Below are positions 6,649-14,667 of a stretch of DNA of 64,000 bases, one piece after another (within the stretch, counting starts at the first letter, position 1; each line of letters begins with the position of its first letter). This stretch comes from Christensenellaceae bacterium Phil7 (GTDB taxonomy: Bacteria > Bacillota > Clostridia > Christensenellales > CAG-138), in NCBI GenBank assembly GCA_001940845.1, contig MSGV01000031.1:7926-71925 (forward strand). The letters are read 5' to 3'. Made by a program: the position numbers and the translations under genes. Below the pieces are notes generated by a model that made no database searches, was not told where the DNA came from, and saw only the letters and a list, made by a program, of their open reading frames with translations.

Positions 6649-8197
6649 ACGAAGCACCTCCATTCATGGGCATGGAAATGGTAACCGTTGTCCCACCGCC
6701 AGTAGCGGGCAGAATATTTATGATGCCGTCTAATAAACTGACCTGTTCACTAATAGAAGCAAGTCCTTGATGCAAGCCAGTCTGATAGGCGAACGGCTTG
6801 AACCCTATACCATTATCCGTGACTTTCAAGGTAATGCGTCCATCTTCCTGTATCAGCAAAACGAAAATTGTAGTTGCTGATGAATGTTTCAGCGCATTTG
6901 TTACCAATTCTTTTATCATGCGGTAAATAAGCACATTGTATGGCTCGACAAGAAAAGTATCTTTGTCGCAATCAAGTTGAATTTTGGCAGAATGATTTTC
7001 CCCCAACATATCAAGCAAGTTCTGAATATTTTCCTTTAAGGTCAGGCTCTTTATAAGACTTGGATGATAAGCCTGCATCTGAAAGCGGATAGAGGAATTT
7101 AATTCAGCCAGCGTATCAAGAAGTAACTGCTGCACTTCCGGCTGATCGGCCTTGCCTATCATATTTTTAATGGAAAGCAGGTCTTGCAAAATATCATCGT
7201 GCAGATAGTTTGAAAATTCTTTTTTCAAGTTTTCTTCTCGTTTGATCTGCTCCAATGAATAGGCATAGAAATGCTTGCGATCCGTAGGGTTATCATAGTC
7301 TGTCGGCTGTCTGGAAACCCGTATATATAAAAGCACATTGTAAATTAACACCAGCAGCCATACCACATGGACACTCAACAAAATTGCCATGAGGGGGATT
7401 TTGAAAAGCCATGCTGTTCCAACTACTCCGACCAATCCCGCAAAAGCCAAAATTGCAATATAGGTCAGTGGCAACGTTAAAAACTGTGCCTGCTGTGGGC
7501 GGTACTGGAACACAATACTATGAACACAGACAAAGGCCAGCATAACAGGTATGTAGCTCCCCATACTTACCATATATTTCATTTCTCGGTGAAAAATAAA
7601 AATATAAATGACGAACGGGAACACCACAAGCGCCAATGGAAATAGCAAGCGTTTCCATTGACTTTTCAAGACGAATATGATCCTCTTTCGTTGCATGATA
7701 CCTACAATCAGAATAAGCAGTATCGAAAAAACAAATTGCAGTTGATAGGCTGTAAAAAAAGCTCTGTCTGAAAAAAAGAAGCAGACCACCGCAGCTATAC
7801 AGGATGCTTTCAAGAAGCCGAGTAGGATTTTTTGTCCCCGGTAAGAAGAAGCCTGAAACAAAAACATCTGCAAAAAATATGCTGACTGATAGAAACAGAC
7901 CGGCAGTAACGGAGTGGCTACTTCCTTACATATAGGCTGAAAGTCAAACATAAACAGCAGAAATTGCCAGCCCAATAATAGCAGTAATAATGCGAAATGG
8001 CTTAGTACCTTATTGTTTTTTACATTCTTATAAGAGATATATGCCACATCGAAAAACAGAAGTGACAGGGATAAAAAATGAATGAGGTTATTACTTTCTA
8101 TATAATGGCCGCTATACGCCATGAAGCCAAGACAGATAATGATAGCAAGCTGGTTTAGCATACAAAAGATCTGTTTTGAAAAGTATGTGCTTTTCAA
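6626..8197 (-). CDS. Polytopic sensor histidine kinase (NarX/HisKA_3 type)
   Basis: About 523 residues read from TTG 8197, which follows GGAGGTGGTGGAC; an ATG at 8212 is the alternative. The same ATGGAGGTG arrangement, with the ribosome binding site inside the upstream ATG, is seen at the response regulator start. Nine to ten hydrophobic segments fill the first ~295 residues with no large extracellular sensor domain. The phosphorylated His lies in NYLHDDILQDLLSIK (~338 in the long form), a HisKA_3 signature, followed by an HATPase_c domain (N-box KELVTNALKH, G-box NGIGF, GLASISEQV). It would phosphorylate the overlapping regulator. The many-helix input suggests sensing within the membrane or through the ABC transporter. 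Confidence 0.9.
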   Translation of the reverse strand: MKSTYFSKQIFCMLNQLAIIICLGFMAYSGHYIESNNLIHFLSLSLLFFDVAYISYKNVKNNKVLSHFALLLLLLGWQFLLFMFDFQPICKEVATPLLPVCFYQSAYFLQMFLFQASSYRGQKILLGFLKASCIAAVVCFFFSDRAFFTAYQLQFVFSILLILIVGIMQRKRIIFVLKSQWKRLLFPLALVVFPFVIYIFIFHREMKYMVSMGSYIPVMLAFVCVHSIVFQYRPQQAQFLTLPLTYIAILAFAGLVGVVGTAWLFKIPLMAILLSVHVVWLLVLIYNVLLYIRVSRQPTDYDNPTDRKHFYAYSLEQIKREENLKKEFSNYLHDDILQDLLSIKNMIGKADQPEVQQLLLDTLAELNSSIRFQMQAYHPSLIKSLTLKENIQNLLDMLGENHSAKIQLDCDKDTFLVEPYNVLIYRMIKELVTNALKHSSATTIFVLLIQEDGRITLKVTDNGIGFKPFAYQTGLHQGLASISEQVSLLDGIINILPATGGGTTVTISMPMNGGASYESFVGR

Positions 8198-8322
8198 GTC
8201 CACCACCTCCATTTCCTTTCTAATATTGTACTGTGCTTTTTCTGCAAGTTCAATGCTGCCATTCTGAAATCTTTATGAACAAAGGTTAGCGGCTGATACC
8301 TATTCAGGCATCAGCCGCTGTT

Positions 8323-10293
8323 TCACTTTAAGGCAATCTTATAACAGGCGTGTTTAGTTAACTGATAGTAGACGATATAAATAACAGAGAATATGGCTAT
8401 CGCCAAAAGGATCGGGGCAACAACGGCACTGCTCCGTCCCAGCAGATCGTCCATCAGCGCAGACTTATAACAAATCATTGCAAAAATACTGTGCAGAAGT
8501 CCCATGATATAGGGGATGGCGAAATATATCTGTATCTGATGCCGCACACATTTTTTTATCATTGCATGGCTATATCCCATTCTCTGCATGATCTCATAAT
8601 CCGGCTTGTCATAGGTTACGGATGAAATATTTTGGAAGTAAAGAATACTGCCCATAGCAACCAAGAAAATAATCGTAGCAAAACAAATCAGCAGAAAAGT
8701 GGAACTTGCATCTCTAACAAAGGTGCTTTCTCTTTGCCATGCGCTTGTCAGGTAAATGTTATCCGGCATAACAGATTTCAAAGCTGAATAAGCGGCTTCA
8801 TTGGAGCGCATTGTTTCCCCGTTGATACTGATAACGCAAATACGCTCTGCCCCGCTGTCACACATTCTTTGATAAAGGTTATCCGAAACGACCAAAGTTC
8901 CAACGCTATTAGCAAAGCCAATCGGATTTTCAAGGCTCGTTTGTATTACAGTTACAGGGGCAGTTTCCGTTTCCATACTCAAATGATATGTAGCCCCTAT
9001 GTCGGAATGTTCATGATCCGGGCGGTATTTGATTAAAATACAATCGCCGTCTGTCAAGTCGGGAATATCGACTTTCTTTTTCTGGCAGGAGAGCAAGGAT
9101 GCATAATCTGTCCTGCTGATACACTCAAAGCCGGGAACACGCCCTTTATCTTCACTGAGGTTGTATTCAGTAGGCAGTCGATCAGAGGTTGCTTGCGCTT
9201 TTATAATTGTTGTTTCGTAAGCCTCATACGGCTGCTGTCCCAAAGCGTCCTGCAATACCCGCAAGGAATTTTCTTTTTCCTGTTCGCTTGCCACCCGATA
9301 TTCAATGGCAGAGGGGATAATGCGCTGGAAGGACTGATACGGATACCACATAGAAAGGACTGTCGAGCCAAAGACTGCAAGTGAGCCCGCTGCCAGTAAG
9401 ATCAGCAAAATCAATGACTTTGCATTGGAGCGGATGCGGTGCATAAATTTAGGCACAACAATAATGGTACTCTCGTGATATAAACTATTTTTATGTTTCC
9501 GTATTTTTTTGCAAGCATAAGGCAGGAACGAATAAATAAAAAGTATGGTTCCGGCCACAACGCAGAGAAGTGTAAGCATAGCGATTGGAGAAAAACCGAT
9601 GGTATTCCACACAGATTGTTTTCCACGCATAATGTCCAACGCAAGACCATACCCAGCGGCTAAAAAGCTGACCCCCAACACCGCCGTTATGAAATGTGGT
9701 CTGATAGCCTTTTCTGTTTTCTTCTCCAACCGCACTAAATCAAGTAAGGTGGATTTTCTCAACAGCCTTGCATTGGAAAAGGTCAGCGTAATCAATACGA
9801 CGATCACAAAAGAAAAAATCGACTTGACTGCTGCCGGATAGATAAAAGGAATTGAACTTTGATCTATTGTTATTCCCAAAAGAGCCACAATACCTGCTAC
9901 TGTCAGTTTGTGCAGAATACCTCCTGTGAGAATACCGAGAACTGTACCGCCCAAACAAATAAAGATATTTTCAAAGGTCAACAGCTTTAACATTGTTGTT
10001 TTGCGATACCCCAATAGGGAATATATTCCTAATTCTTTCATGCGTCTCCGCATAAAAAAATTGTTGGAATAGAACATATAGAAAACAACAAATGCCATGA
10101 TAAATACAGCAACCGTCCGGCACATGGTTTCGACCCGGCCATCTGAAGATATTTTTTCCATGATGATCTCGTTCATCGAAAACGATGTAAAACAAAAATA
10201 GATCATCAGGACAAATGAAACGGAAAAGAGATACAGGGAATAAAACGAAAAATTCCGTTTCAAGTTTTTTAATGCGATTACGGATAATTTCAT
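8323..10293 (-). CDS. BceB-like FtsX-family ABC transporter permease
   Basis: A 656-residue permease. Start is ATG 10293 after a GGAGGCGGC-type site. Ten membrane segments fit the BceB layout: TM1 at ~15-35, TM2-4 at ~60-165, further helices near 200-250 and 290-315, a large extracellular domain (~320-530) and three C-terminal helices. FtsX-type motifs (MKELGIYSLLGYRKTTMLKL; EIMQRMGYSHAMIKKCVRHQ) are present. BceAB transporters give resistance to bacitracin, lantibiotics or other lipid-II-targeting peptides, usually acting also as the sensor for their two-component system. It lies 11 bp after the ATPase gene and 110 bp before the kinase gene, so the four genes form one minus-strand cassette. 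The substrate is unknown. Confidence 0.9.
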   Translation of the reverse strand: MKLSVIALKNLKRNFSFYSLYLFSVSFVLMIYFCFTSFSMNEIIMEKISSDGRVETMCRTVAVFIMAFVVFYMFYSNNFFMRRRMKELGIYSLLGYRKTTMLKLLTFENIFICLGGTVLGILTGGILHKLTVAGIVALLGITIDQSSIPFIYPAAVKSIFSFVIVVLITLTFSNARLLRKSTLLDLVRLEKKTEKAIRPHFITAVLGVSFLAAGYGLALDIMRGKQSVWNTIGFSPIAMLTLLCVVAGTILFIYSFLPYACKKIRKHKNSLYHESTIIVVPKFMHRIRSNAKSLILLILLAAGSLAVFGSTVLSMWYPYQSFQRIIPSAIEYRVASEQEKENSLRVLQDALGQQPYEAYETTIIKAQATSDRLPTEYNLSEDKGRVPGFECISRTDYASLLSCQKKKVDIPDLTDGDCILIKYRPDHEHSDIGATYHLSMETETAPVTVIQTSLENPIGFANSVGTLVVSDNLYQRMCDSGAERICVISINGETMRSNEAAYSALKSVMPDNIYLTSAWQRESTFVRDASSTFLLICFATIIFLVAMGSILYFQNISSVTYDKPDYEIMQRMGYSHAMIKKCVRHQIQIYFAIPYIMGLLHSIFAMICYKSALMDDLLGRSSAVVAPILLAIAIFSVIYIVYYQLTKHACYKIALK

Positions 10294-10304
10294 GCTGCCG
10301 CCTC

Positions 10305-11054
10305 CTACCGATTTTCGTCTTGTTTAGCAGCTTCCCGCATGATTTCCTCGTAGAAGCTCCGGCGTTCCCTGTTGCCCCGTTTCAATTCAGAAATGATATG
10401 TCCATCCTTAAAATATAAAATGCGGTCAGTATAACTTGCCGCATACGGATCATGCGTTACCATTAAGATGGTTGTGCCCAAAGCATGATTGGCCTTTGAG
10501 AGCGCAGAAAGCAATTCTGTTGCCGAGCTACTGTCTAATGCGCCCGTAGGCTCATCTGCAAAAATCAAGGGTGGATGTTTTATCATGGCACGAGCAGCGG
10601 CGACACGCTGGCGTTGACCGCCAGACAACTCACTAGGATATTTTCTGAGCTGTGAAGCGATCCCGAACTGTTCCGCAAGCTCCTCTACATTTTTATCTAT
10701 CTCCCTTGCGTCTTTGCGAAGCAAGGTCAAAGGAACCGCAATATTCTCCTGTACGGTAAGGCTATCCAACAGAAAATACTCTTGGAAAATAAAGCCGAGA
10801 TTATTCTTGCGGAAATCGGCTGCCTGTGTTTGGTTCAGCTCCTGAATTTTAATATTTCCCATGCGGATATTACCGCTTGTAGGCATATCAATGGTAGAAA
10901 GCACATTCAAGAGTGTTGTCTTGCCGGAACCAGAAGCCCCCATGATGCCAAGAAATTCTCCCTGCATAACATCAAAAGAAACATGGTTCAAACCCGGTTT
11001 TGGCTGATTAGGATAGACCTTGGTTATGTCGTGAACCTGTAATAGTGTACTCAT
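10305..11054 (-). CDS. BceA-like ABC transporter ATP-binding protein
   Basis: A 249-residue ATPase of the MacB/LolD/BceA group. Walker A is GASGSGKTT, the Q-loop lies in FIFQEYFLLDSL, the signature is LSGGQRQR, Walker B is LIFADEPTGALD, and the switch His is in MVTHDPYAASY. ATG 11054 follows AAAGGAGCAAATAAAA; an in-frame start ten codons upstream lacks a site. It powers the permease encoded immediately downstream. It is the first gene of the cargo operon, so its upstream region (11055-11160, with a 21-bp perfect hairpin) should carry the operon's control signals. Confidence 0.93.
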   Translation of the reverse strand: MSTLLQVHDITKVYPNQPKPGLNHVSFDVMQGEFLGIMGASGSGKTTLLNVLSTIDMPTSGNIRMGNIKIQELNQTQAADFRKNNLGFIFQEYFLLDSLTVQENIAVPLTLLRKDAREIDKNVEELAEQFGIASQLRKYPSELSGGQRQRVAAARAMIKHPPLIFADEPTGALDSSSATELLSALSKANHALGTTILMVTHDPYAASYTDRILYFKDGHIISELKRGNRERRSFYEEIMREAAKQDENR

Positions 11055-11107
11055 TTTTATTTGCTCCTTTCGCAGTATAAGCATAAGTATAACAATGAAC
11101 TAATAAG

Positions 11108-11156
11108 AGCACATGAGTAAATCACGCATATTTTTTGCGTGATTTACTCATGTGCT
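11108..11156. repeat. Perfect 21-bp inverted repeat upstream of the ABC cargo operon
   Basis: Arms 11108-11128 and 11136-11156 are exact reverse complements (AGCACATGAGTAAATCACGC...) around a 7-bp T-rich loop. It lies 54-102 bp upstream of the ATPase start. Neither flank has a U-tract, so a simple terminator is unlikely. It may be an operator, a 5'-UTR structure or a scar of the cargo insertion. Confidence 0.85.
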
Positions 11157-11731
11157 GTCATACTTTAAGATATACAATGAGGGTAACAGTATTATTCCTA
11201 TCCGTTTCAACAATCGCCCGGAAATTGCTATAGTCGAACTTTCTAACGCAAATCTCCAAAATTGATCTATGAGGAAAACTGAATGATAGAACAATCTGCC
11301 GCACGACGGCAAAAGAAAAAAAGCCGTCGTACAGCAGACAAATTTCCACGCACCCATGAAACGGCGGCTTAATTTCAAAAGCCGCCGTTTCTCTGCGTTT
11401 GCACAAACCAATGACGACTTGAAAGGACACGGCGGTTTCCGGGAGGGATCGCCGTGTTCATTTTACTTTTTCAGAACGCCCATAATCTACACTCGCTAAA
11501 AAAAGCGTAGCGCCCCCTCCGGGATCGTCTGGCTTTCAAGGTGAAATTAAACAGTACAATAATGAATATACTATTTCGTGCACCTGCGTAGCTTCATGCT
11601 GTGCGGGCGCACTTCTTTTATACCCATGTAGCTTTGGGACAACTTGTCCCAAGGTGCGGCCACGCTGCCGATCCCCGCCAGCCCCCGTTCAGATTGCCCA
11701 CTCACAAAAATCTGAACGGAGGTTACATACA
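11157..11731. other. Gene-poor gap with three hairpins
   Basis: No convincing protein gene. It holds three inverted repeats: 11303-11310/11323-11330 (8-bp arms), 11359-11370/11379-11390 (12-bp arms) and 11427-11434/11450-11457 (8-bp arms), all with a GGCGG/GCCGCC theme. A 29-codon ORF at 11284-11373 (MIEQSAARRQKKK..., site GAGGAAAACTGA) covers the first two; it is basic and could be real. A palindrome copy is at 11636-11650. The GC step between cargo and backbone falls in this gap. Confidence 0.5.
11636..11650. repeat. ICE palindrome copy 7 (GGGACA-ACT-TGTCCC)
   Basis: Eighty-two bp upstream of the sigma-70-like gene; flanks are GCTTT and AAGG. Confidence 0.9.
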
Positions 11732-12154
11732 ATGACTACCATCAATCTGAAAGACTTTTACTCTTGGTACACCACCGATGAATATATCGAAGTTTCCGAT
11801 GAAGTGGCCGCAGAGCTGCGGGCGGACAGGCTGTACGAGGCCGCCCACCAGCGCCGGATCGTCCGCAACAAGGCGCAGTATTCCCTCGACTATGACGATG
11901 GGATCGAATACTCGGCCTGTCTGCATGAGCCGACCCCGCAGGAGCTGCTGGAGCGAATGGATCGGTTTTGCGCCCTCTGGAACGCCCTTAACACACTGCC
12001 GGAGATCCAAGGCCGCCGGGTGGATGCCTGTGTTATCCTCGGTAAAAGCTATTGCGAGGTTGCCAAGGCCGAGGGTGTGAATGAAAGCGCTGTGCGGCGC
12101 TCCGTGGAGCGTGGCTTGAAGCAGATGAAAAAATATCTGAAAAGTTCTGTGTAA
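11732..12154 (+). CDS. Sigma-70-like ICE regulatory protein
   Basis: A 140-residue protein; ATG 11732 follows CGGAGGTTACATACA. The C-terminal ~50 residues resemble sigma-70 region 4 (LGKSYCEVAKAEGVNESAVR RS, a helix-turn-helix). The N-terminal part (NLKDFYSWYTTDEYIEVSDE) is the form common to Tn1549-type ICE proteins annotated as sigma-factor-like. It is expected to regulate element genes, probably the transfer or recombination functions downstream or beyond the window. It carries no region 2, so it is not a complete sigma factor. Confidence 0.75.
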   Translation: MTTINLKDFYSWYTTDEYIEVSDEVAAELRADRLYEAAHQRRIVRNKAQYSLDYDDGIEYSACLHEPTPQELLERMDRFCALWNALNTLPEIQGRRVDACVILGKSYCEVAKAEGVNESAVRRSVERGLKQMKKYLKSSV

Positions 12155-12474
12155 GCCAGTCCGAATTGATGCGTTTTCTGTCCTTGGTATATGAGAGGGG
12201 TTGATCCTCTCGACAACTGAATAGCGGCGGCCCCCAGCTCTGCCGGGGAGCCGAGCGGCGGGTACGCTGTGACTTCTCCCACGGGAGGACGAGCGATCCA
12301 TACCAGCGCCGCAAGTGGGGCATCGCCACCCCACGGCCACGATCCGGCGTGGACAGGCTGGCTGCCTGTCCCTCCGGGCTGCCGCACCCCAGCGGGAGCG
12401 CCATGCCGAGTATCGCTGTCTTATGACGGGCCAAGGAAATGTGCGTGGCGCTCCCGACTACTTCATAGCGGGAA
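12155..12474. other. GC-rich non-coding stretch before the recombinase module
   Basis: About 320 bp with many short GC-rich inverted repeats, such as GGGGTTGATCCTC and GGCCCCCAGCTC...GGGGAGCC. An ORF at 12269-12553 crosses it but has no ribosome binding site and ends across the palindrome, so I do not call it. Possibly part of a long structured leader for the recombinase region. Confidence 0.4.
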
Positions 12475-12591
12475 CCCAACAAAGTCATTTGACTTTGTTG
12501 GGAGAGGAGGAGCAACGAAGCGGGCGGATTTCGGGACATTTGTCCCGAAGTAGCCAAGCGGAGTTTGTGACGACGAGTCCTGAGGAGGTGG
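12475..12591 (+). repeat. Structured non-coding module copy B
   Basis: Begins with a perfect 12-bp hairpin (12475-12486 pairing with 12491-12502, loop ATTT), then GGGAGAGGAGG and GCAACGAA, palindrome copy 8 (12533-12546) and GGAGTTTGTGACGACGAGTCC. This is the same order as at 3227-3340. It precedes the broken tnpW gene. Structure and primary blocks are conserved while loops and linkers differ, which points to an RNA or DNA element rather than coding sequence. Confidence 0.65.
12533..12546. repeat. ICE palindrome copy 8 (GGGACA-TT-TGTCCC)
   Basis: Fourteen bp: the only copy with a 2-bp centre. Flanks extend the symmetry (TTC / GAA). Confidence 0.9.
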
Positions 12592-12702
12592 AGAAAGGCA
12601 AAAGGCCAGTGCTCTTTATAGGCGCTGGCTTTTCCTGTTTCCCCCGGTAGGAGGGGCAAAGGTTGTCGTTCACGATCCGTATCTCGACAAGGAGGTTATC
12701 GT

Positions 12703-12915
12703 ATGCAGACAAACTTTGCTACATTCAAAGTAGACGGTTACGAGGTTTCCGCTACTTTTGCCTAAAGCAGAAATACCGCCGTGTGCGGCCAACTGAAACA
12801 GATATTGCTGGCCTCCTTTGCCAGCAACGCCCATAAAAACCGCTCCGGCGACATCCTTGTGATGCCCTCCGAGCAGAGGTATAATATAGATGGTGGTGGA
12901 CACCATGTACCTTGA
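12703..12915 (+). pseudogene. tnpW: tnpW-like gene interrupted by a nonsense codon
   Basis: ATG 12703 follows AAGGAGGTTATCGT and encodes MQTNFATFKVDGYEVSATFA, then TAA at 12763-12765. Reading on in the same frame gives a typical TnpW C-terminus (LKQILLASFASNAH, SGDILVMPSEQRYN, DGGGHHVP) to the stop at 12913. The frame is otherwise undamaged, so one codon change (for example CAA to TAA) explains the break and suggests it is recent. TnpW is a small protein encoded before the serine recombinase of Tn4451/Tn1549-like elements; its role is not established. Either the 20-residue product is the only one made or the gene is dead. Confidence 0.7.
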
Positions 12916-12991
12916 AAATTACATACTTTCTTTGCGTATTGATCCGCACTTCCATATTGCCCCTCTGACAATATGAAAGGACGGGTCAATT

Positions 12992-14596
12992 ATGGAAAAC
13001 AGAGTTTATTGCTTATACCGGGTATCCACCGACAAGCAGGTGGACTACAACGAAAAGAGCCAAGCCGACATCCCCATGCAGCGGAAAGAGTGTCACCGCT
13101 TCGCTGAAAAAATGGGCTGGACGATCATCCACGAGGAACAGGAGGACGGTGTTTCCGGCCACAAGGTACGAGCCGAAAACCGGGACAAGGTGCAAATCAT
13201 CAAGGAACACGCCAAGCAGGGCAAGTTTGATATTCTGCTGGTGTTCATGTTTGACCGCATCGGGCGCATCGCTGACGAAACGCCTTTTGTGGTGGAATGG
13301 TTTGTACGAAACGGCATCCGGGTCTGGAGTACCCAAGAGGGCGAACAGCGCTTTGACAGCCACACCGACAAGCTGACGAATTATATCCGCTTCTGGCAGG
13401 CTGACGGGGAAAGCGAAAAGACCTCTATCCGCACGAGGACGGCCTTGGGCCAGCTTGTGGAGGATGGCTACTTCAAAGGCGGCCTTGCTCCATACGGCTA
13501 TGACCTCATAAAGAGCGGGCGCTTCAACAAGCGCAAGCATGAGCTGTACGAGCTTGTGGTGAACGAGGCCGAGGCCGCTGTCGTGCGTATCATTTTTGAC
13601 AAGTATGTGCATGAGGGCTTCGGCGCTCAACGGATCGCCACCTACCTAAACAACCTTGGCTACCGGGCAAGGTCGGGTAAGCCTTGGCACCACGCCAGCA
13701 TCCGGGGTATTATCTGTAACCTCACCTATACCGGCGTACTCCGCAGCGGTGACAGCCGCTCTGGGGTACTGCCCCACTTGCAGATTATCCCGCCCGAGCT
13801 GTTTGAAGCTGCGCAGGCTATCCGCACTACTCGGGCTAACAGCGCAGAACAGAAGCGGCGCATCCCCCTCAACACACGGGGCAACTCCCTGTTGGCCGGG
13901 AATGTGTTTTGCGGACATTGTGGCTCCCGGCTCTCCCTCACTACCAACGGCAAGGCTTATCCCTGCAAGGATGACCCCAATCGGATCGTCAAGCGAGTGC
14001 GGTATATCTGCTATGGCAAAACCCGCAAGCAGACGGAATGTGACGGGCAGACGGGCTACACGACCCACACGCTGGACGGTATCATTGATAAGGTGGTACG
14101 GCAGATATTTGACCGCATGAAAGCGATCCCCAAGAGTGAGGTCGTAAATATCCGCTACAAAGAAAAAATGGAGGAGCGAAAATCACTTCTCCAAAGTGTC
14201 CGGGTCGAATACGCCAAGGCAGCGGGTGAGCTTGAAATGTTCCGGGCGGAGGTCATCAAATCCCTGCGTGGGGAAAGTTCTTTTTCGCAGTCTTTGCTTA
14301 ATTCTCTGATTGCTGACGCTGAGACAAAATGTCTCGAAGTTCAGCGCAACATGGAGGCGGCACAGGCCGCCTATGACGAGGGCAAGGCTGTGTTGGCTAC
14401 CCTAAATGCTCAATACGATGATATTATCACTTGGTCGGAAATGTACGACACCGCAAGCATCGAGGCTAAGAAAATGATCGTGAGCTGCCTAATCAGCCGG
14501 GTGGAAGTCTACCGGGACTACAAACTGCACATTGATTTCAAGATCGACTTTGAGCAGTTCAGCGGCGGTCTGGACATCGTAGCAATCGCCGCATAA
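12992..14596 (+). CDS. Large serine recombinase (ICE integrase/excisionase)
   Basis: A 534-residue recombinase that excises and integrates the element through a serine-DNA intermediate. The resolvase-type catalytic domain covers ~1-150, with Ser12 in YRVSTDKQ and the arginine-bearing motifs MFDRIGRI and SEKTSIRTRTALG. The recombinase domain (~165-270) is followed by a zinc ribbon (CGHCGS ~312, then C-x-n-C near 350) and a coiled coil (~370-460). ATG 12992 follows GAAAGGACGGGTCAATT. It is the last backbone gene; 90 bp later the sequence enters the chromosomal tRNA region, so the right end of the element should lie between 14600 and about 14680. A palindrome copy lies in the coiled-coil coding part (14321-14335). 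Confidence 0.93.
   Translation: MENRVYCLYRVSTDKQVDYNEKSQADIPMQRKECHRFAEKMGWTIIHEEQEDGVSGHKVRAENRDKVQIIKEHAKQGKFDILLVFMFDRIGRIADETPFVVEWFVRNGIRVWSTQEGEQRFDSHTDKLTNYIRFWQADGESEKTSIRTRTALGQLVEDGYFKGGLAPYGYDLIKSGRFNKRKHELYELVVNEAEAAVVRIIFDKYVHEGFGAQRIATYLNNLGYRARSGKPWHHASIRGIICNLTYTGVLRSGDSRSGVLPHLQIIPPELFEAAQAIRTTRANSAEQKRRIPLNTRGNSLLAGNVFCGHCGSRLSLTTNGKAYPCKDDPNRIVKRVRYICYGKTRKQTECDGQTGYTTHTLDGIIDKVVRQIFDRMKAIPKSEVVNIRYKEKMEERKSLLQSVRVEYAKAAGELEMFRAEVIKSLRGESSFSQSLLNSLIADAETKCLEVQRNMEAAQAAYDEGKAVLATLNAQYDDIITWSEMYDTASIEAKKMIVSCLISRVEVYRDYKLHIDFKIDFEQFSGGLDIVAIAA
14321..14335. repeat. ICE palindrome copy 9 (GAGACA-AAA-TGTCTC)
   Basis: Inside the recombinase coding sequence. Both arms differ from the family at the mirror-image base (G to A on the left, C to T on the right), so the dyad symmetry is kept. 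Confidence 0.8.
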
Positions 14597-14667
14597 AACA
14601 AAAGCCCACTCCCGGCAGGGAATGGGTAAAGAAAAAACTTGCCTTGAAACAAGACAAGCTATCTAAA

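Noticed and set aside
11148..11411. 87-codon minus-strand ORF in the gap after the cargo
   Set aside because: Covers hairpins in the opposite sense, has no site and an unnatural composition.
12269..12553. 94-codon plus-strand ORF before tnpW
   Set aside because: GTG start without ribosome binding site; its end is the structured module and palindrome, which are conserved as non-coding elements.
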